A stretch of DNA of 64,000 nt, from positions 1 through 64,000 of the forward strand of contig CALXZP010000009.1 of the NCBI GenBank assembly GCA_944393255.1, read 5' to 3'. A program made the position numbers and the translations under genes. How positions within the stretch are numbered: position 1 is the first letter of the stretch; each line of letters begins with the position of its first letter. This document shows, piece by piece, positions 52,614-60,479 of the stretch. The notes under the pieces were generated by a model. It saw only the letters and a list, made by a program, of their open reading frames with translations, was not told the origin of the DNA and did not search any database. The DNA is from an uncultured Clostridia bacterium. GTDB lineage: Bacteria; Bacillota; Clostridia; UBA1381.

Positions 52614-53924
52614 ATGCAGCAGATAGACGGACAGTCGCTCGTAAAGGAAATAACGCTGAGCGGCCTTAAGGAAGCCGTGGGCGGGAGCGTGACATTTTCC
52701 GCCTGTGTACACAAGCTGCGCAGAATGTCGGGCTTTACATTCGTTATTTTGAGGACGGGGCGTTATTTGCTCCAGTCCGTTCATTCGGCGGAGAAATGTG
52801 CGGATACGCTTGAGAATATATGCGAGGGCTCGTATGTGGAGATCACGGGCAGCGTGAAGGAGGAACCGCGCGCGAACTACGGCTGTGAGATAGTTCTCAC
52901 GGGCATAAAGCTGCTTTCGAGACCGGCTGCGGAATACCCGCTGCACGTATCCGACAGGGAGCTTGGCTGTACGCTCGATACGAGCCTTTCGTACAGGAGC
53001 GTCGCGCTGAGGCATCCGCATGAAAGAGCGGTGTTCAGGATAGCCGAGGGTGTTGTTTCGGGATTCAGGGAGTTTATGCTGGCGCAGGGCTTCACTGAGA
53101 TACACACGCCGAAGATATGCGCGGCTTCCGCCGAGGGCGGCGCGAATATATTCAAGCTGAAATATTTCGGGCAGGATGCAGTTCTGGCTCAAAGCCCGCA
53201 GTTCTATAAGCAGACCTGCGTTGCGTTTTTCGACAGGGTGTTTGAGATAGCGCCTGTCTACAGGGCGGAAAAGCACAACAGCGCAAGGCATCTTAACGAA
53301 TATATAGGTCTTGATTTTGAAATGGCCTTCATAAAGGATATGACGGACGTTATGCAGATGGAGACAGCTATGCTCCGTCACGTTATGGGCTATATAGAGG
53401 AGCATTACCGGCCCGAGCTCGAAATGCTCGGCGCGAGACTGCCGGAGGTAAAGGAGATACCCGCGGTAACGTTCTTTGAGGCGCTTGAAATACTGGGCAA
53501 GCCGGCGAACCAGTTCGATCTGGATCCGACGGATGAGATGAAGCTCTGTAAGTACGCCGAGGAGAAATACGGCAGTGAATTTATATTTGTGACCAAATTC
53601 CCGGGCTTGAAGCGTCCTTTCTATGCAATGGACTCAAAGGACGATCCGAAGCTTGCGGAGAGCTTTGACCTTCTGTTCAGAGGTCTGGAGATAACCACGG
53701 GCGGACAGCGTATACACGATCATGACGAGCAGGTCAAAAAGCTGGCGAGATACGGCATAGAGCCGGAGGAGCTTGAAAGCTACCTTTCGATACACAAGTA
53801 CGGTATGCCGCCTCACGGCGGATTGGGGATAGGTCTGGAACGCGTAGTGATGAAGCTGCTGGAGCTGGATAATATAAGGCAGGCGTCGCTGTTCCCGCGC
53901 GATATGCACCATCTCGATCCGTGA
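52614..53924 (+). CDS. Archaeal-type aspartate-tRNA ligase, probably nondiscriminating (AspRS2)
   Basis: Encodes about 436 residues, the size of archaeal/eukaryal AspRS without the bacterial GAD insertion. An N-terminal OB fold is followed by a class II core: FEIAPVYRAEKHNSARHLNEYIGLDFEMAF is motif 2 and GGLGIGLERVVMKLLELDNIRQASLFPRD is motif 3, the latter as in archaeal AspRS rather than AsnRS. Such AspRS2 enzymes charge tRNA(Asn) with Asp for GatCAB to amidate, as known in Deinococcus and Clostridium. The gene follows gatB directly. The ATG at 52614 fits GAAAGGA spacing; the one at 52605 is too close. Confidence 0.9.
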   Translation: MQQIDGQSLVKEITLSGLKEAVGGSVTFSACVHKLRRMSGFTFVILRTGRYLLQSVHSAEKCADTLENICEGSYVEITGSVKEEPRANYGCEIVLTGIKLLSRPAAEYPLHVSDRELGCTLDTSLSYRSVALRHPHERAVFRIAEGVVSGFREFMLAQGFTEIHTPKICAASAEGGANIFKLKYFGQDAVLAQSPQFYKQTCVAFFDRVFEIAPVYRAEKHNSARHLNEYIGLDFEMAFIKDMTDVMQMETAMLRHVMGYIEEHYRPELEMLGARLPEVKEIPAVTFFEALEILGKPANQFDLDPTDEMKLCKYAEEKYGSEFIFVTKFPGLKRPFYAMDSKDDPKLAESFDLLFRGLEITTGGQRIHDHDEQVKKLARYGIEPEELESYLSIHKYGMPPHGGLGIGLERVVMKLLELDNIRQASLFPRDMHHLDP

Positions 53925-53978
53925 CGGCGCGAAAAGAGACGTGCGTCAAACGGCAAAGCCGGATAAGGAAGTGATTAA

Positions 53979-54002
53979 CGGGTGCGTGGTCTCACGCACC
54001 CG
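53979..54002. terminator. Ten-bp hairpin after the gatCAB-AspRS2 operon
   Basis: CGGGTGCGTG at 53979-53988 pairs perfectly with CACGCACCCG at 53993-54002 around a four-base loop. The T run is poor, so termination strength is uncertain. Confidence 0.6.
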
Positions 54003-54030
54003 ATTCGTTTGTATAAAAACAGTCAAATTC

Positions 54031-54150
54031 CTATTTTAATGGATTGGTGTCAATATATTCCCATATTTTTCGATAATCTTTCTCTCCGCGGATGATATGG
54101 TCGTGAAAAGAGCGCTGCCATATTTCGGAACGCATAAATGCATTCCATCG
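54031..54150 (-). pseudogene. C-terminal scrap of an IS200-like/REP-associated transposase
   Basis: On the minus strand a 39-codon frame, ending at TAG 54031-54033 and bounded by an in-frame TAA at 54151-54153, contains the segments IWQRSFHDHIIRGEKDY and IWEYIDTNP. This WQ(R/P)xFHDHxI...Y...IWEYIxxNP pattern is the conserved tail of Y1 transposases of the IS200/REP-associated type. The catalytic HUH and Tyr parts are missing, so it is a relic. It lies just past the terminator of the tRNA operon. Confidence 0.75.
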
Positions 54151-54156
54151 TTAAAA

Positions 54157-54194
54157 CAAAAAAGCGTTCTTGTGAGGGAATATCCTCTAAGAAC
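54157..54194 (-). terminator. Terminator of the tRNA operon
   Basis: On the minus strand GTTCTT (54194-54189) pairs with AAGAAC (54171-54166), with an inner GAGG/CCTC extension, followed by GC and then six T. Confidence 0.85.
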
Positions 54195-54202
54195 ACTTTG
54201 TT

Positions 54203-54287
54203 TGGTGGGAGAGGGTGGATTCGAACCACCGAAGCTATAAGCAGCAGATTTACAGTCTGTCCCCTTTGGCCACTCGGGAACTCTCCC
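54203..54287 (-). tRNA. tRNA-Tyr (anticodon GTA)
   Basis: A class II tRNA of about 82 bases plus an encoded CCA. The acceptor stem GGGAGAG pairs with CTCTCCC, there is a long variable arm, a TTCGAATC T loop, and anticodon GTA in the loop CTGTAAA. It is last in the four-tRNA operon. Confidence 0.95.
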
Positions 54288-54326
54288 ATATTTCCGGGAC
54301 AAGCTTTGCTTGTCCCTTTTTTTCAA

Positions 54327-54402
54327 TGGAGCTGGTGATGGGACTCGAACCCGCGACCTGCTGATTACAAATCAGCTGCTCTACCAATTGAGCTACACCA
54401 GC
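54327..54402 (-). tRNA. tRNA-Thr (anticodon TGT)
   Basis: A 76-base tRNA including encoded CCA. Acceptor arm GCTGGTG/CACCAGC; anticodon stem GCTGA/TCAGC with loop TTTGTAA giving TGT; T loop TTCGAGTC. It is third in the operon. Confidence 0.95.
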
Positions 54403-54406
54403 ATTA

Positions 54407-54482
54407 TGGTGGGAGTTACAGGGCTCGAACCTGTGACCCTCTGCTTGTAAGGCAGATGCTCTCCCAGCTGAGCTAAACTCCC
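54407..54482 (-). tRNA. tRNA-Val (anticodon TAC)
   Basis: A 76-base tRNA including encoded CCA. Acceptor arm GGGAGTT/AACTCCC; anticodon loop CTTACAA giving TAC; T loop TTCGAGCC. It is second in the operon, four bases upstream of tRNA-Thr. Confidence 0.95.
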
Positions 54483-54495
54483 AATAAATCGTCAA

Positions 54496-54572
54496 TGGTC
54501 GGGATGACAGGATTCGAACCTGCGGCCCTCTGGTCCCAAACCAGATGCGCTACCAAACTGCGCTACATCCCG
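54496..54572 (-). tRNA. tRNA-Pro (anticodon TGG)
   Basis: A 77-base tRNA including encoded CCA. Acceptor arm CGGGATG/CATCCCG; anticodon loop TTTGGGA giving TGG; T loop TTCGAATC. It is first in the operon. Confidence 0.95.
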
Positions 54573-54609
54573 TGGTTCTAATTTTAACCTATCGCCTGAC
54601 GACCTATTA

Positions 54610-54638
54610 ATAATACCATAATGCAAATAAAATTGCAA
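54610..54638 (-). promoter_or_regulatory. Promoter of the tRNA-Pro-Val-Thr-Tyr operon
   Basis: On the minus strand TTGCAA (54638-54633) and TATTAT (54615-54610) are spaced by 17 bases, about 38 bases before tRNA-Pro. Confidence 0.7.
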
Positions 54639-54719
54639 GCGAAAAAGGTCTTGAAAATCATATATAATATATATAAATCACAGAAAAACACAAAATATCG
54701 CTTATATTCTCTTAAAATC

Positions 54720-55742
54720 TCACTTTTTACTTTGATGATTTATCAAATTTTTTATACAGTATATCGTTATCAGGGTGACGAGCGCGGCGCCGGCAATTCC
54801 GCAGATACGGTACGCCGTATCGACAAGCCTGCTGAAGCCTATGCCGGAAAGCAGGTACGCGGCTGCGGATACGGCGGATATGACGAGGGGACGGCGCCCT
54901 ATGCCGAAGGTCTCTATAACGCTGCCTCCGGAAGAAAGCAGCGTGGTCATTATCGCGCCGCAGAGCAGCACGGCATAAATGCCGCCCAGAACGCTGTTCT
55001 GGCGGAGGGCGAGCGTCAGCATGGGCAGCTCGCCGAGGTCTATCTTGCGGGCGTATACCGAAAGTATGCCGAACATGAGTGCCGTCATCACAAACAGCGC
55101 CGACCCAGCTATGAGGCTCACGGCGGCGGGGGCGTGCTTCGTATCGAGCGAGCCGCCTATGACAGCCATTACCGGGGTCAGTGATATGAGATTATAGCCG
55201 GAATAGATATATGCGTTGGAGACGGCTCTCAGCTCCTGCGAGAACACATGGTATTCGCGGTAGCGCAGCATATACATGCAGCATGCGGCGATACCGGCGG
55301 TAAGCAGTACGCCGATAACGCCGTTAAGATCGAAAACGCCCTTAGTCCCGCGGCAGAAGAGCAGCGTGCAGCCCGCCGCGGCCATAAGCGCGCAGACAGA
55401 CGGCGGAAGAGGCGTGAAACGCGCTCCTGCGCTGCCTATCGCCGAAAGCATAACGGTGTAGACTGCAAAGGCGAAAAGACCGATAGACGGCTTTAAGATA
55501 CGTCTGACGGATCTATGCGGGATAGTGCCGAGAAAGTCTTCAAAGCTGTTTATCTCAAGTCTGCGGCATACGCTCATAACGGCGTATGAAAACACCGTAA
55601 ACACAAATGCGGACAGTATAACGCCTATGAAGCCGTAACGTTCGAAGCTGACAAAATAGCATATGATCTCCTGCCCTGAGGCGAAGCCCGCGCCGATAAA
55701 CGCGGCTATAAATGAATAGGACGCAAGTATGATCTTTTTCAA
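54720..55742 (-). CDS. YkvI-family membrane protein, TTG start
   Basis: Encodes about 340 residues with ten or so transmembrane helices. It opens LKKIILASYSFIAAFIGAGFASGQEI, the opening of the YkvI group within the APC transporter superfamily; the unwound helix 1 motif GAGFASGQE is clear. The substrate is unknown. No ATG suits the N-terminus; the TTG at 55742 follows GAGGTGG at a normal distance. It is downstream of greA on the same strand but behind greA's terminator, so it probably has weak or separate expression. Confidence 0.82.
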   Translation of the reverse strand: MKKIILASYSFIAAFIGAGFASGQEIICYFVSFERYGFIGVILSAFVFTVFSYAVMSVCRRLEINSFEDFLGTIPHRSVRRILKPSIGLFAFAVYTVMLSAIGSAGARFTPLPPSVCALMAAAGCTLLFCRGTKGVFDLNGVIGVLLTAGIAACCMYMLRYREYHVFSQELRAVSNAYIYSGYNLISLTPVMAVIGGSLDTKHAPAAVSLIAGSALFVMTALMFGILSVYARKIDLGELPMLTLALRQNSVLGGIYAVLLCGAIMTTLLSSGGSVIETFGIGRRPLVISAVSAAAYLLSGIGFSRLVDTAYRICGIAGAALVTLITIYCIKNLINHQSKK

Positions 55743-55810
55743 AGCGGTACCACCTCGGCTCAAAATGGGATATACTTCTTTTTATGAACCGGCGCGGAAT
55801 ATTATTACTG

Positions 55811-55841
55811 AAAAATAAAAACTCCCGCGTTGAAGCGGGAG
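55811..55841 (-). terminator. Rho-independent terminator after greA
   Basis: On the minus strand CTCCCGC (55841-55835) pairs with GCGGGAG (55828-55822) around a six-base loop; five T, an A and five more T follow. Confidence 0.92.
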
Positions 55842-55847
55842 AATACG

Positions 55848-56348
55848 TCACTGAGCCTTTTCAATACTTACTATCGTGAACTGCACGGAGCCGGAGGGCG
55901 TGTCCGCTGACACTTCGTCGCCTACGGAACGGTTTACGCATGCCGCGCCTATGGGCGATTCATACGAAAGCTTGTTCTGCACGGGATCAGCCTCGGATGA
56001 GCCTACTATCGTGTATGTGCGCTCCCCTGCCATGCCGAAGCTTTCCGCAACGTCTCCGTGGAAACGGACGGTAACGGTCTTTCCGACCGTAACGAGATCG
56101 TTTGATTCTATCTCAACTACCTTTGCGTGCTTGAGCATGTGCTCTATCTGGCTTATGCGCGCCTCTACCTCCGCCTGCTCGTCCTTTGCGGCGTCGTACT
56201 CGGCGTTCTCCGAAAGGTCGCCGAACGAGCGCGCCTCCTTGATCTTTTCGGAGACTTCCTTTCTTGTAACGCTTACGAGCCTGTCAAGCTCCTCCTCAAG
56301 CTTTGCCTTGCCTTCGACTGTTAAGATATATTCTTTATTTTCTGCCAT
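55848..56348 (-). CDS. greA: Transcription elongation factor GreA
   Basis: Encodes 166 residues. The N-terminal coiled coil starts MAENKEYILTVEGKAKLEEELDRL and carries the tip acidic residues in FGDLSENAEYDAAKDEQ, which stimulate RNA polymerase to cleave backtracked RNA. The C-terminal FKBP-like domain ends SPIGAACVNRSVGDEV and a short tail. The ATG at 56348 matches the family start, although AAGGAG is about 13 bases upstream. The gene is single, with its own promoter and terminator. Confidence 0.95.
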   Translation of the reverse strand: MAENKEYILTVEGKAKLEEELDRLVSVTRKEVSEKIKEARSFGDLSENAEYDAAKDEQAEVEARISQIEHMLKHAKVVEIESNDLVTVGKTVTVRFHGDVAESFGMAGERTYTIVGSSEADPVQNKLSYESPIGAACVNRSVGDEVSADTPSGSVQFTIVSIEKAQ

Positions 56349-56405
56349 TTTAGCAATATCACTCCTTCTGAACAATTAAAAAAACAAAATTCACATCATG
56401 GATTT

Positions 56406-56434
56406 ATTATACAGACTTTTTGATGAATTGTCAA
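56406..56434 (-). promoter_or_regulatory. Promoter of greA
   Basis: On the minus strand TTGACA (56434-56429) and TATAAT (56411-56406) are spaced by 17 bases, a perfect consensus. Confidence 0.9.
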
Positions 56435-56494
56435 CCGTTTTACGGGGAAAAATATCATTGTATCCAATAATTTTTGTGTTTACGGAGGAATAAA

Positions 56495-57337
56495 ATGTAT
56501 ACTGAAAGATCTGTTGAGCTGAAATCCGACTTTTACAGCCGCTACGGCTCCGCCTCGGGTACGCTCTATTTTGAGCGCGTTGGTCTGCCGTTCATGCTCA
56601 TGCGCGGCGGAAGCCGGATGCTCGCGTTCGCCGCCGACTGCGGGGTGAGGGCGTACGGGAGACGGTACGGAGACGTTCTGAGGGTGCTCGATTCCGATTC
56701 AAATGTATGCGACGTCCGCTTCTGCGGCGGAGGCGGGGGAGCGCAGATCCTTTATAAGACCGACCTCAGCGGCTTCGGCAGAGAGGAGGAAACCATTGCC
56801 TATACTGTGGATAAGCTGCTTGTGCGGATGGGAATTAAAAAGAGTATCGACGTTTCAAATAAGCGCGCGGCGGCGCTCTGCGATGAATTCGGCAGCCGCG
56901 GCTGGTGCGCGTATCTGGGCAGAGGCGGCGCAAAAAGTCTGCCGCTGCCGCTGGCGGATCATAACGTGATGATGATACGCGTCAGAAAGAACGGCGGCAG
57001 GAAGGTGAACGAGACGGATCTGGAGTGCTTCGAGGAGGGGGAGGACAGGCGGATAGAGGCAGCGGCAGCGGGACTTAAGGACTGCCGTCCCGAGGTGCTG
57101 TTCGAGATGATGAATGAATCGGAACGCGCGGCCGAAAAGCTGCTTGGGGTCTCGGCCCAGGCGCGGCGCGCAGCGGAGATAGCTATGGATACGGACGGAG
57201 TATGCGCCGCGCGGATCTGCGAATCGGGCGTTCTTTGCATAAGCGAGCGGGAAAAGACCGACAGCGCCGCGCATATGATAAGGGAGGAATTTGGGAAGCA
57301 GGTCGGATATTATACGGGGATAGCCGTCATAAAATAA
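56495..57337 (+). CDS. Galactokinase-like (GHMP-fold) protein lacking the kinase motifs
   Basis: Encodes 280 residues. The order of segments follows galactokinases: FYSRYGSASG then VGLPFMLMRGG where PGRVNLIGEHTDYNGG would be, a middle block, then RRIEAAAAGLKDCRPEVLFEMMNESERAAEKLLGVS and GVCAARICESGVLCIS, aligned with the C-terminal fEVS and GARMTGGGFGG blocks. The substrate box and the Gly-rich ATP loop are not conserved, and it is about 100 residues shorter. I read it as a divergent, perhaps non-catalytic GHMP relative; another fold is possible. ACGGAGG precedes the ATG. Confidence 0.5.
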   Translation: MYTERSVELKSDFYSRYGSASGTLYFERVGLPFMLMRGGSRMLAFAADCGVRAYGRRYGDVLRVLDSDSNVCDVRFCGGGGGAQILYKTDLSGFGREEETIAYTVDKLLVRMGIKKSIDVSNKRAAALCDEFGSRGWCAYLGRGGAKSLPLPLADHNVMMIRVRKNGGRKVNETDLECFEEGEDRRIEAAAAGLKDCRPEVLFEMMNESERAAEKLLGVSAQARRAAEIAMDTDGVCAARICESGVLCISEREKTDSAAHMIREEFGKQVGYYTGIAVIK

Positions 57338-57343
57338 AAGTAT

Positions 57344-57366
57344 ACCGGCAAAATCATCGGTTTTTT
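57344..57366 (+). terminator. Short terminator hairpin after the galactokinase-like gene
   Basis: ACCGG at 57344-57348 pairs with TCGGT at 57357-57361 (one G-T pair), and six T overlap the end. Confidence 0.6.
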
Positions 57367-57495
57367 GAATAAAGCTATGGACTTATCCGTCAAGTGCTGG
57401 TATAATAATATTACAGTCGGATACCGGGGCATGCGCCGTGCGCCTTTAAGCGCGTGTGCGGCGGCTCCGTAAAATCAGCGGAAGGACGGCCGGAT

Positions 57496-58437
57496 ATGAT
57501 CAACGATCTTAAGGATAATATAGAAACGGTAAGCACGCGCCTTTTTAAAAAGCAGGCGCGGAAAACTCCGCGCACGGCACATTTTGTCAATATGGCGGCG
57601 GAGTTCATCGGGGATATGGGAAAGGATAATGTCGGTCTGTATGCGGCGCAGTCGGCTTTTTTTACCGTGCTTTCCGCCGTGCCGTTCCTCATGCTGGTAA
57701 TACTGTGCCTGAAATACTTTGTTGATGTGAATGTTGCCTCCATAACCATGCCCATAAGGAACGCGTTTCCCGAGCCGGTCTCGGAATATATTTCAAAGAT
57801 AATCTCCGAGGTGTTTTACCGCTCCGAGTCGCTTGCACTGCTCTCGGCAACGGTCATAACGGCTATGTGGTCGTCCTCGCGCGGGACGATGGCAATATAT
57901 TCGGGGCTGAACTGTATTTTCGGCTATGTGGGTATCAGGAACTGGCTGTTTTCGAGGATAGCTTCGTTTTTCTATAATCTGCTGCTGCTGGTAGTTATAG
58001 TCGCCACTATAGTGATACTGATATTCGGGAATACGCTTGTAACGCTTATAGATAAGGAATTTGTTCTTGCGCACTATCTGCTGCTCGGAGTGTTCAAGCT
58101 GAAATTCCCTATATTCTTCGTGCTGTTCACCCTCGGGTTTGCGGCGCTGTACACCTTTTTGCCTCAGCGGAAAACGAAATACCGCTCTCAGCTTATCGGC
58201 GCGGCGGCTACTGCTCTGGGCTGGATAGCGTTTTCGTATATATTCTCGCTGTATATCATGCACTATTCGCGGTATTCGTTCCTCTACGGCAGTCTGACCG
58301 CAATAATCCTGCTCATGCTCTGGATATACTTCTGTATATATATGCTGCTGATAGGGGCTGAGATAAACAAGCATATTGAAAGCGGATATTTCCGCCGTCT
58401 GCGCCAAAAGGTGTTCAGGAGGAGAAAGAAGAGATAG
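57496..58437 (+). CDS. YihY/BrkB-family membrane protein
   Basis: Encodes 313 residues with about six transmembrane helices. DNVGLYAAQSAFFTVLSAVPFLMLV is the family opening, YSGLNCIFGY is in the middle, and a LPQRKTKYRSQLIGAAATALGWIAFSYIFSLYI block near the C-terminus is diagnostic. A basic cytosolic tail follows. The family was once called ribonuclease BN in error; the function is unknown and probably transport-related. The ATG at 57496 follows GGAAGGA. A TATAAT at 57401-57406 has only a poor -35 partner. Confidence 0.88.
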   Translation: MINDLKDNIETVSTRLFKKQARKTPRTAHFVNMAAEFIGDMGKDNVGLYAAQSAFFTVLSAVPFLMLVILCLKYFVDVNVASITMPIRNAFPEPVSEYISKIISEVFYRSESLALLSATVITAMWSSSRGTMAIYSGLNCIFGYVGIRNWLFSRIASFFYNLLLLVVIVATIVILIFGNTLVTLIDKEFVLAHYLLLGVFKLKFPIFFVLFTLGFAALYTFLPQRKTKYRSQLIGAAATALGWIAFSYIFSLYIMHYSRYSFLYGSLTAIILLMLWIYFCIYMLLIGAEINKHIESGYFRRLRQKVFRRRKKR

Positions 58438-58514
58438 CGGGAGGATCGTGACTGAGATTGCGGCAGACGATCTTCTTTTTGTGCGGCAATACGAATTTGA
58501 GCACTATACGAAAA

Positions 58515-58552
58515 ATCCCGAAAACCGGTCTGCCGGAACCGGTTTTCGGGAT
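58515..58552 (-). terminator. Terminator after the 54-residue peptide gene
   Basis: Arms at 58515-58528 and 58539-58552 form a perfect 14-bp stem with a ten-base loop. On the minus strand it is followed by five T (read as A at 58511-58515). It separates the peptide gene from the convergent YihY gene. Confidence 0.9.
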
Positions 58553-58564
58553 ATGGTAGTATCT

Positions 58565-58729
58565 TCAAAGTACTACTTTAAGATTGAATGTGCTGTTTAC
58601 GCCTTTGTTTTGAAGATCCTGTACAGCTTTATCGTACGCTGTTTGATCGGGCGATGATCCGTTGGTCGCAATATTTTCACATTCAAATGAACGTATCTCA
58701 ACTGACGGCATTTCAAATATCTTTTTCAT
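58565..58729 (-). CDS. Small 54-residue protein of unknown function
   Basis: This short frame, below the usual gene-finding cutoff, has a perfect AGGAGG site about ten bases before its ATG and a strong terminator just after it. The product begins MKKIFEMPSVEIRSFECENI and continues ATNGSSPDQT, then a charged helix-like segment and NLKVVL. The opening K(K/x)xYExPxVEIxxFExEDI with a following polar TxSG-like stretch recurs in many short Clostridia and Bacteroidia proteins, whose role is unknown. It lies 20 bases downstream of a large secreted protein, so the two are co-transcribed. It has one Cys. Confidence 0.75.
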   Translation of the reverse strand: MKKIFEMPSVEIRSFECENIATNGSSPDQTAYDKAVQDLQNKGVNSTFNLKVVL

Positions 58730-58749
58730 GTTATTATTTACCTCCTGTA

Positions 58750-60306
58750 TCAGTCTATGGTCACTGTGAGCTCTGCCGGGGTATCTGTGTAATATACACC
58801 GTTAACGATAACGCCGTATACTACCGCCGCATTAGGATCAAGCGTCACGGTCACATTTGACGGACTGCTTCCGTCTGCGGCTTCAAGAGACTGTTCGCCA
58901 AGCTTCCATGTTATTTTGCTTGTATCAAGCGTTGTTGTCGTGCCTGTGCTGCTCTTGAACGCAGCTGTCCATGCTGCGGCTTCCGAATCGTCGGAATCTC
59001 CCTTGTACGAGCCTACATAATTAATATCGGCTGTGATGGTCTCAGTCGGCTTAGGCGTAACAGTTCCGTCAGCGTTTAGCACATATGTATCTCCGGAGAT
59101 CACAGCGGTGCAGTTGGCCACAGTACCTGTTATAAGCTGATAAGATTCTCCTATTACTGTATTTACAGTTATTGTTCCTTTTAACGAGGAAGTTTCATCA
59201 AGGTCTATATTTGAACTGGGATTCTGTAAAATATATGAGTAAATAACACTGTTGCTGTTTGCGTCAACATCGCCGTTATTGCCGCGTACTCCCGGAACAC
59301 CGTTTTCCGCGCCTATCGTTGCATTGTTCAAAATGAGCATTCCGGTGGCGTCGCTGATATTTATTGTGTATTGTGTTCCGCCCACCACGGTTGCATTGTT
59401 TATGGTAAGCGTGTCGCGGCCTGTGATCTCAAATGCCATGTTTCTATTGCTCGGACCGTATATGGTATGACCGTTTCCGTTGACGGTAACTGTGTTGACT
59501 TTTAAGTTAGCAAATAAAACGCGGTCGGATAATGTGGAGTCGGCAAGAAGCTCTACAGTACCGTTGTCAACGGTCATAGCGTCAAATGCCTCTTTTACAT
59601 CGGTGAAATATCTTGTTGTACCTTTTTCCGTAAATGAAGCTACGGCGCTCTCCGGAACCTCATCAGATTCGACTTTGATATTGCTGAAAGTTACCGAACC
59701 GGTCGCATTGCGCAGATAAAGCTGTATTTCCAGCTTAGGCGCATCGCCCGTAGCTGTGAAAGAGCCTGTTATCGTACCATTCGTATCGCCCGTCATTTCA
59801 GAGCTTCCCTTTGCTACGTATATACCGGTTTTGTTGCCTGTACCCGCCGAATTATCGCTTTGTCTTGCAACAGCATAAACCACGTTTTGCTGACCGGATG
59901 TTGCATTTCCGGTAAATGCTAAGTCAGATGCTGTATAGTCAACCGAGAAATAATATGTAACGCCGGACGTTAAGTCGCCGCCCGAGTATCTCAGCTGTAT
60001 GGGCTTTGTGGATGAAGCGGTGTCTGCCGGCATAGTGAAAGTAAAGCTTGAACCGGTAATGGTGGGTTTATCTTTGCTGCTGCTTGCAACAGTCCCCCCT
60101 CCGTCTATTGAGGTCGTACCGTTTGACACGCTTCCGTAAACCTCTCCGGAGCCTTTTGTTTCATTTTCAAAAAGAGTCCATGAAGTGTTTTCATCGGGTG
60201 TGAAAACCGTCTTTTTTACTTCCTCTGCCTGTGACGACAGCGGTACTGTTACCATGCTTGCTGTCACTGCGGCTGCCGCAAGCAATGCAAATAACTTTTT
60301 TTTCAT
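58750..60306 (-). CDS. Large secreted beta-rich protein, beta-helix and carbohydrate-binding-like
   Basis: Encodes 518 residues. A signal peptide (about 1-27, ending SQA-EEV) is followed by a jelly-roll-like domain (about 30-215) with YYFSVDYTASDLAF and LEIQLYLRNATGSVTFSNIKVES, typical of carbohydrate-binding modules. A beta-helix region (about 225-400) with VTVNGNGHTIYG and LTINNATVVGG follows, then a C-terminal domain with ITADINYVGSYKGDSDDSEAAAW. There is no SLH or LPXTG anchor. Binding to glycans outside the cell is a fair guess. It shares a promoter with the small peptide gene. Confidence 0.8.
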   Translation of the reverse strand: MKKKLFALLAAAAVTASMVTVPLSSQAEEVKKTVFTPDENTSWTLFENETKGSGEVYGSVSNGTTSIDGGGTVASSSKDKPTITGSSFTFTMPADTASSTKPIQLRYSGGDLTSGVTYYFSVDYTASDLAFTGNATSGQQNVVYAVARQSDNSAGTGNKTGIYVAKGSSEMTGDTNGTITGSFTATGDAPKLEIQLYLRNATGSVTFSNIKVESDEVPESAVASFTEKGTTRYFTDVKEAFDAMTVDNGTVELLADSTLSDRVLFANLKVNTVTVNGNGHTIYGPSNRNMAFEITGRDTLTINNATVVGGTQYTINISDATGMLILNNATIGAENGVPGVRGNNGDVDANSNSVIYSYILQNPSSNIDLDETSSLKGTITVNTVIGESYQLITGTVANCTAVISGDTYVLNADGTVTPKPTETITADINYVGSYKGDSDDSEAAAWTAAFKSSTGTTTTLDTSKITWKLGEQSLEAADGSSPSNVTVTLDPNAAVVYGVIVNGVYYTDTPAELTVTID

Positions 60307-60429
60307 TTAGAAAATCATCCTTTCTTTGTTCATGCCGAAGCTCCGGCAGAAAAATCGGCGTGAATATTTTTTGTAGGACAGACTGTTGTTTGCTAATTAT
60401 GCACGTCCAAAGCCTGCCTGACTATTTAT

Positions 60430-60458
60430 ATTTTATAAAATTTGCACAGAATTGTCAA
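60430..60458 (-). promoter_or_regulatory. Promoter of the secreted protein-peptide operon
   Basis: On the minus strand TTGACA (60458-60453) and TAAAAT (60435-60430) are spaced by 17 bases. A leader of about 115 bases precedes the ATG at 60306; it holds a small GCCG/CGGC hairpin and no riboswitch I recognise. Confidence 0.85.
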
Positions 60459-60479
60459 TAAAACATAATATGTGAAAAG

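Noticed and set aside
54621-55184. Long plus-strand frame opposite the YkvI gene, and many similar frames opposite other genes.
   Set aside because: They are complements of clearly conserved proteins, lack ribosome sites and show no recognisable domains.
55740-55765. GAGGTGGTACCGC just before the YkvI-type gene, resembling the T-box consensus AGGGTGGNACCGCG (minus strand).
   Set aside because: greA and its terminator end only about 50-70 bases upstream, so there is no room for the T-box stem I, specifier loop and terminator. The element instead acts as ribosome site and start region.
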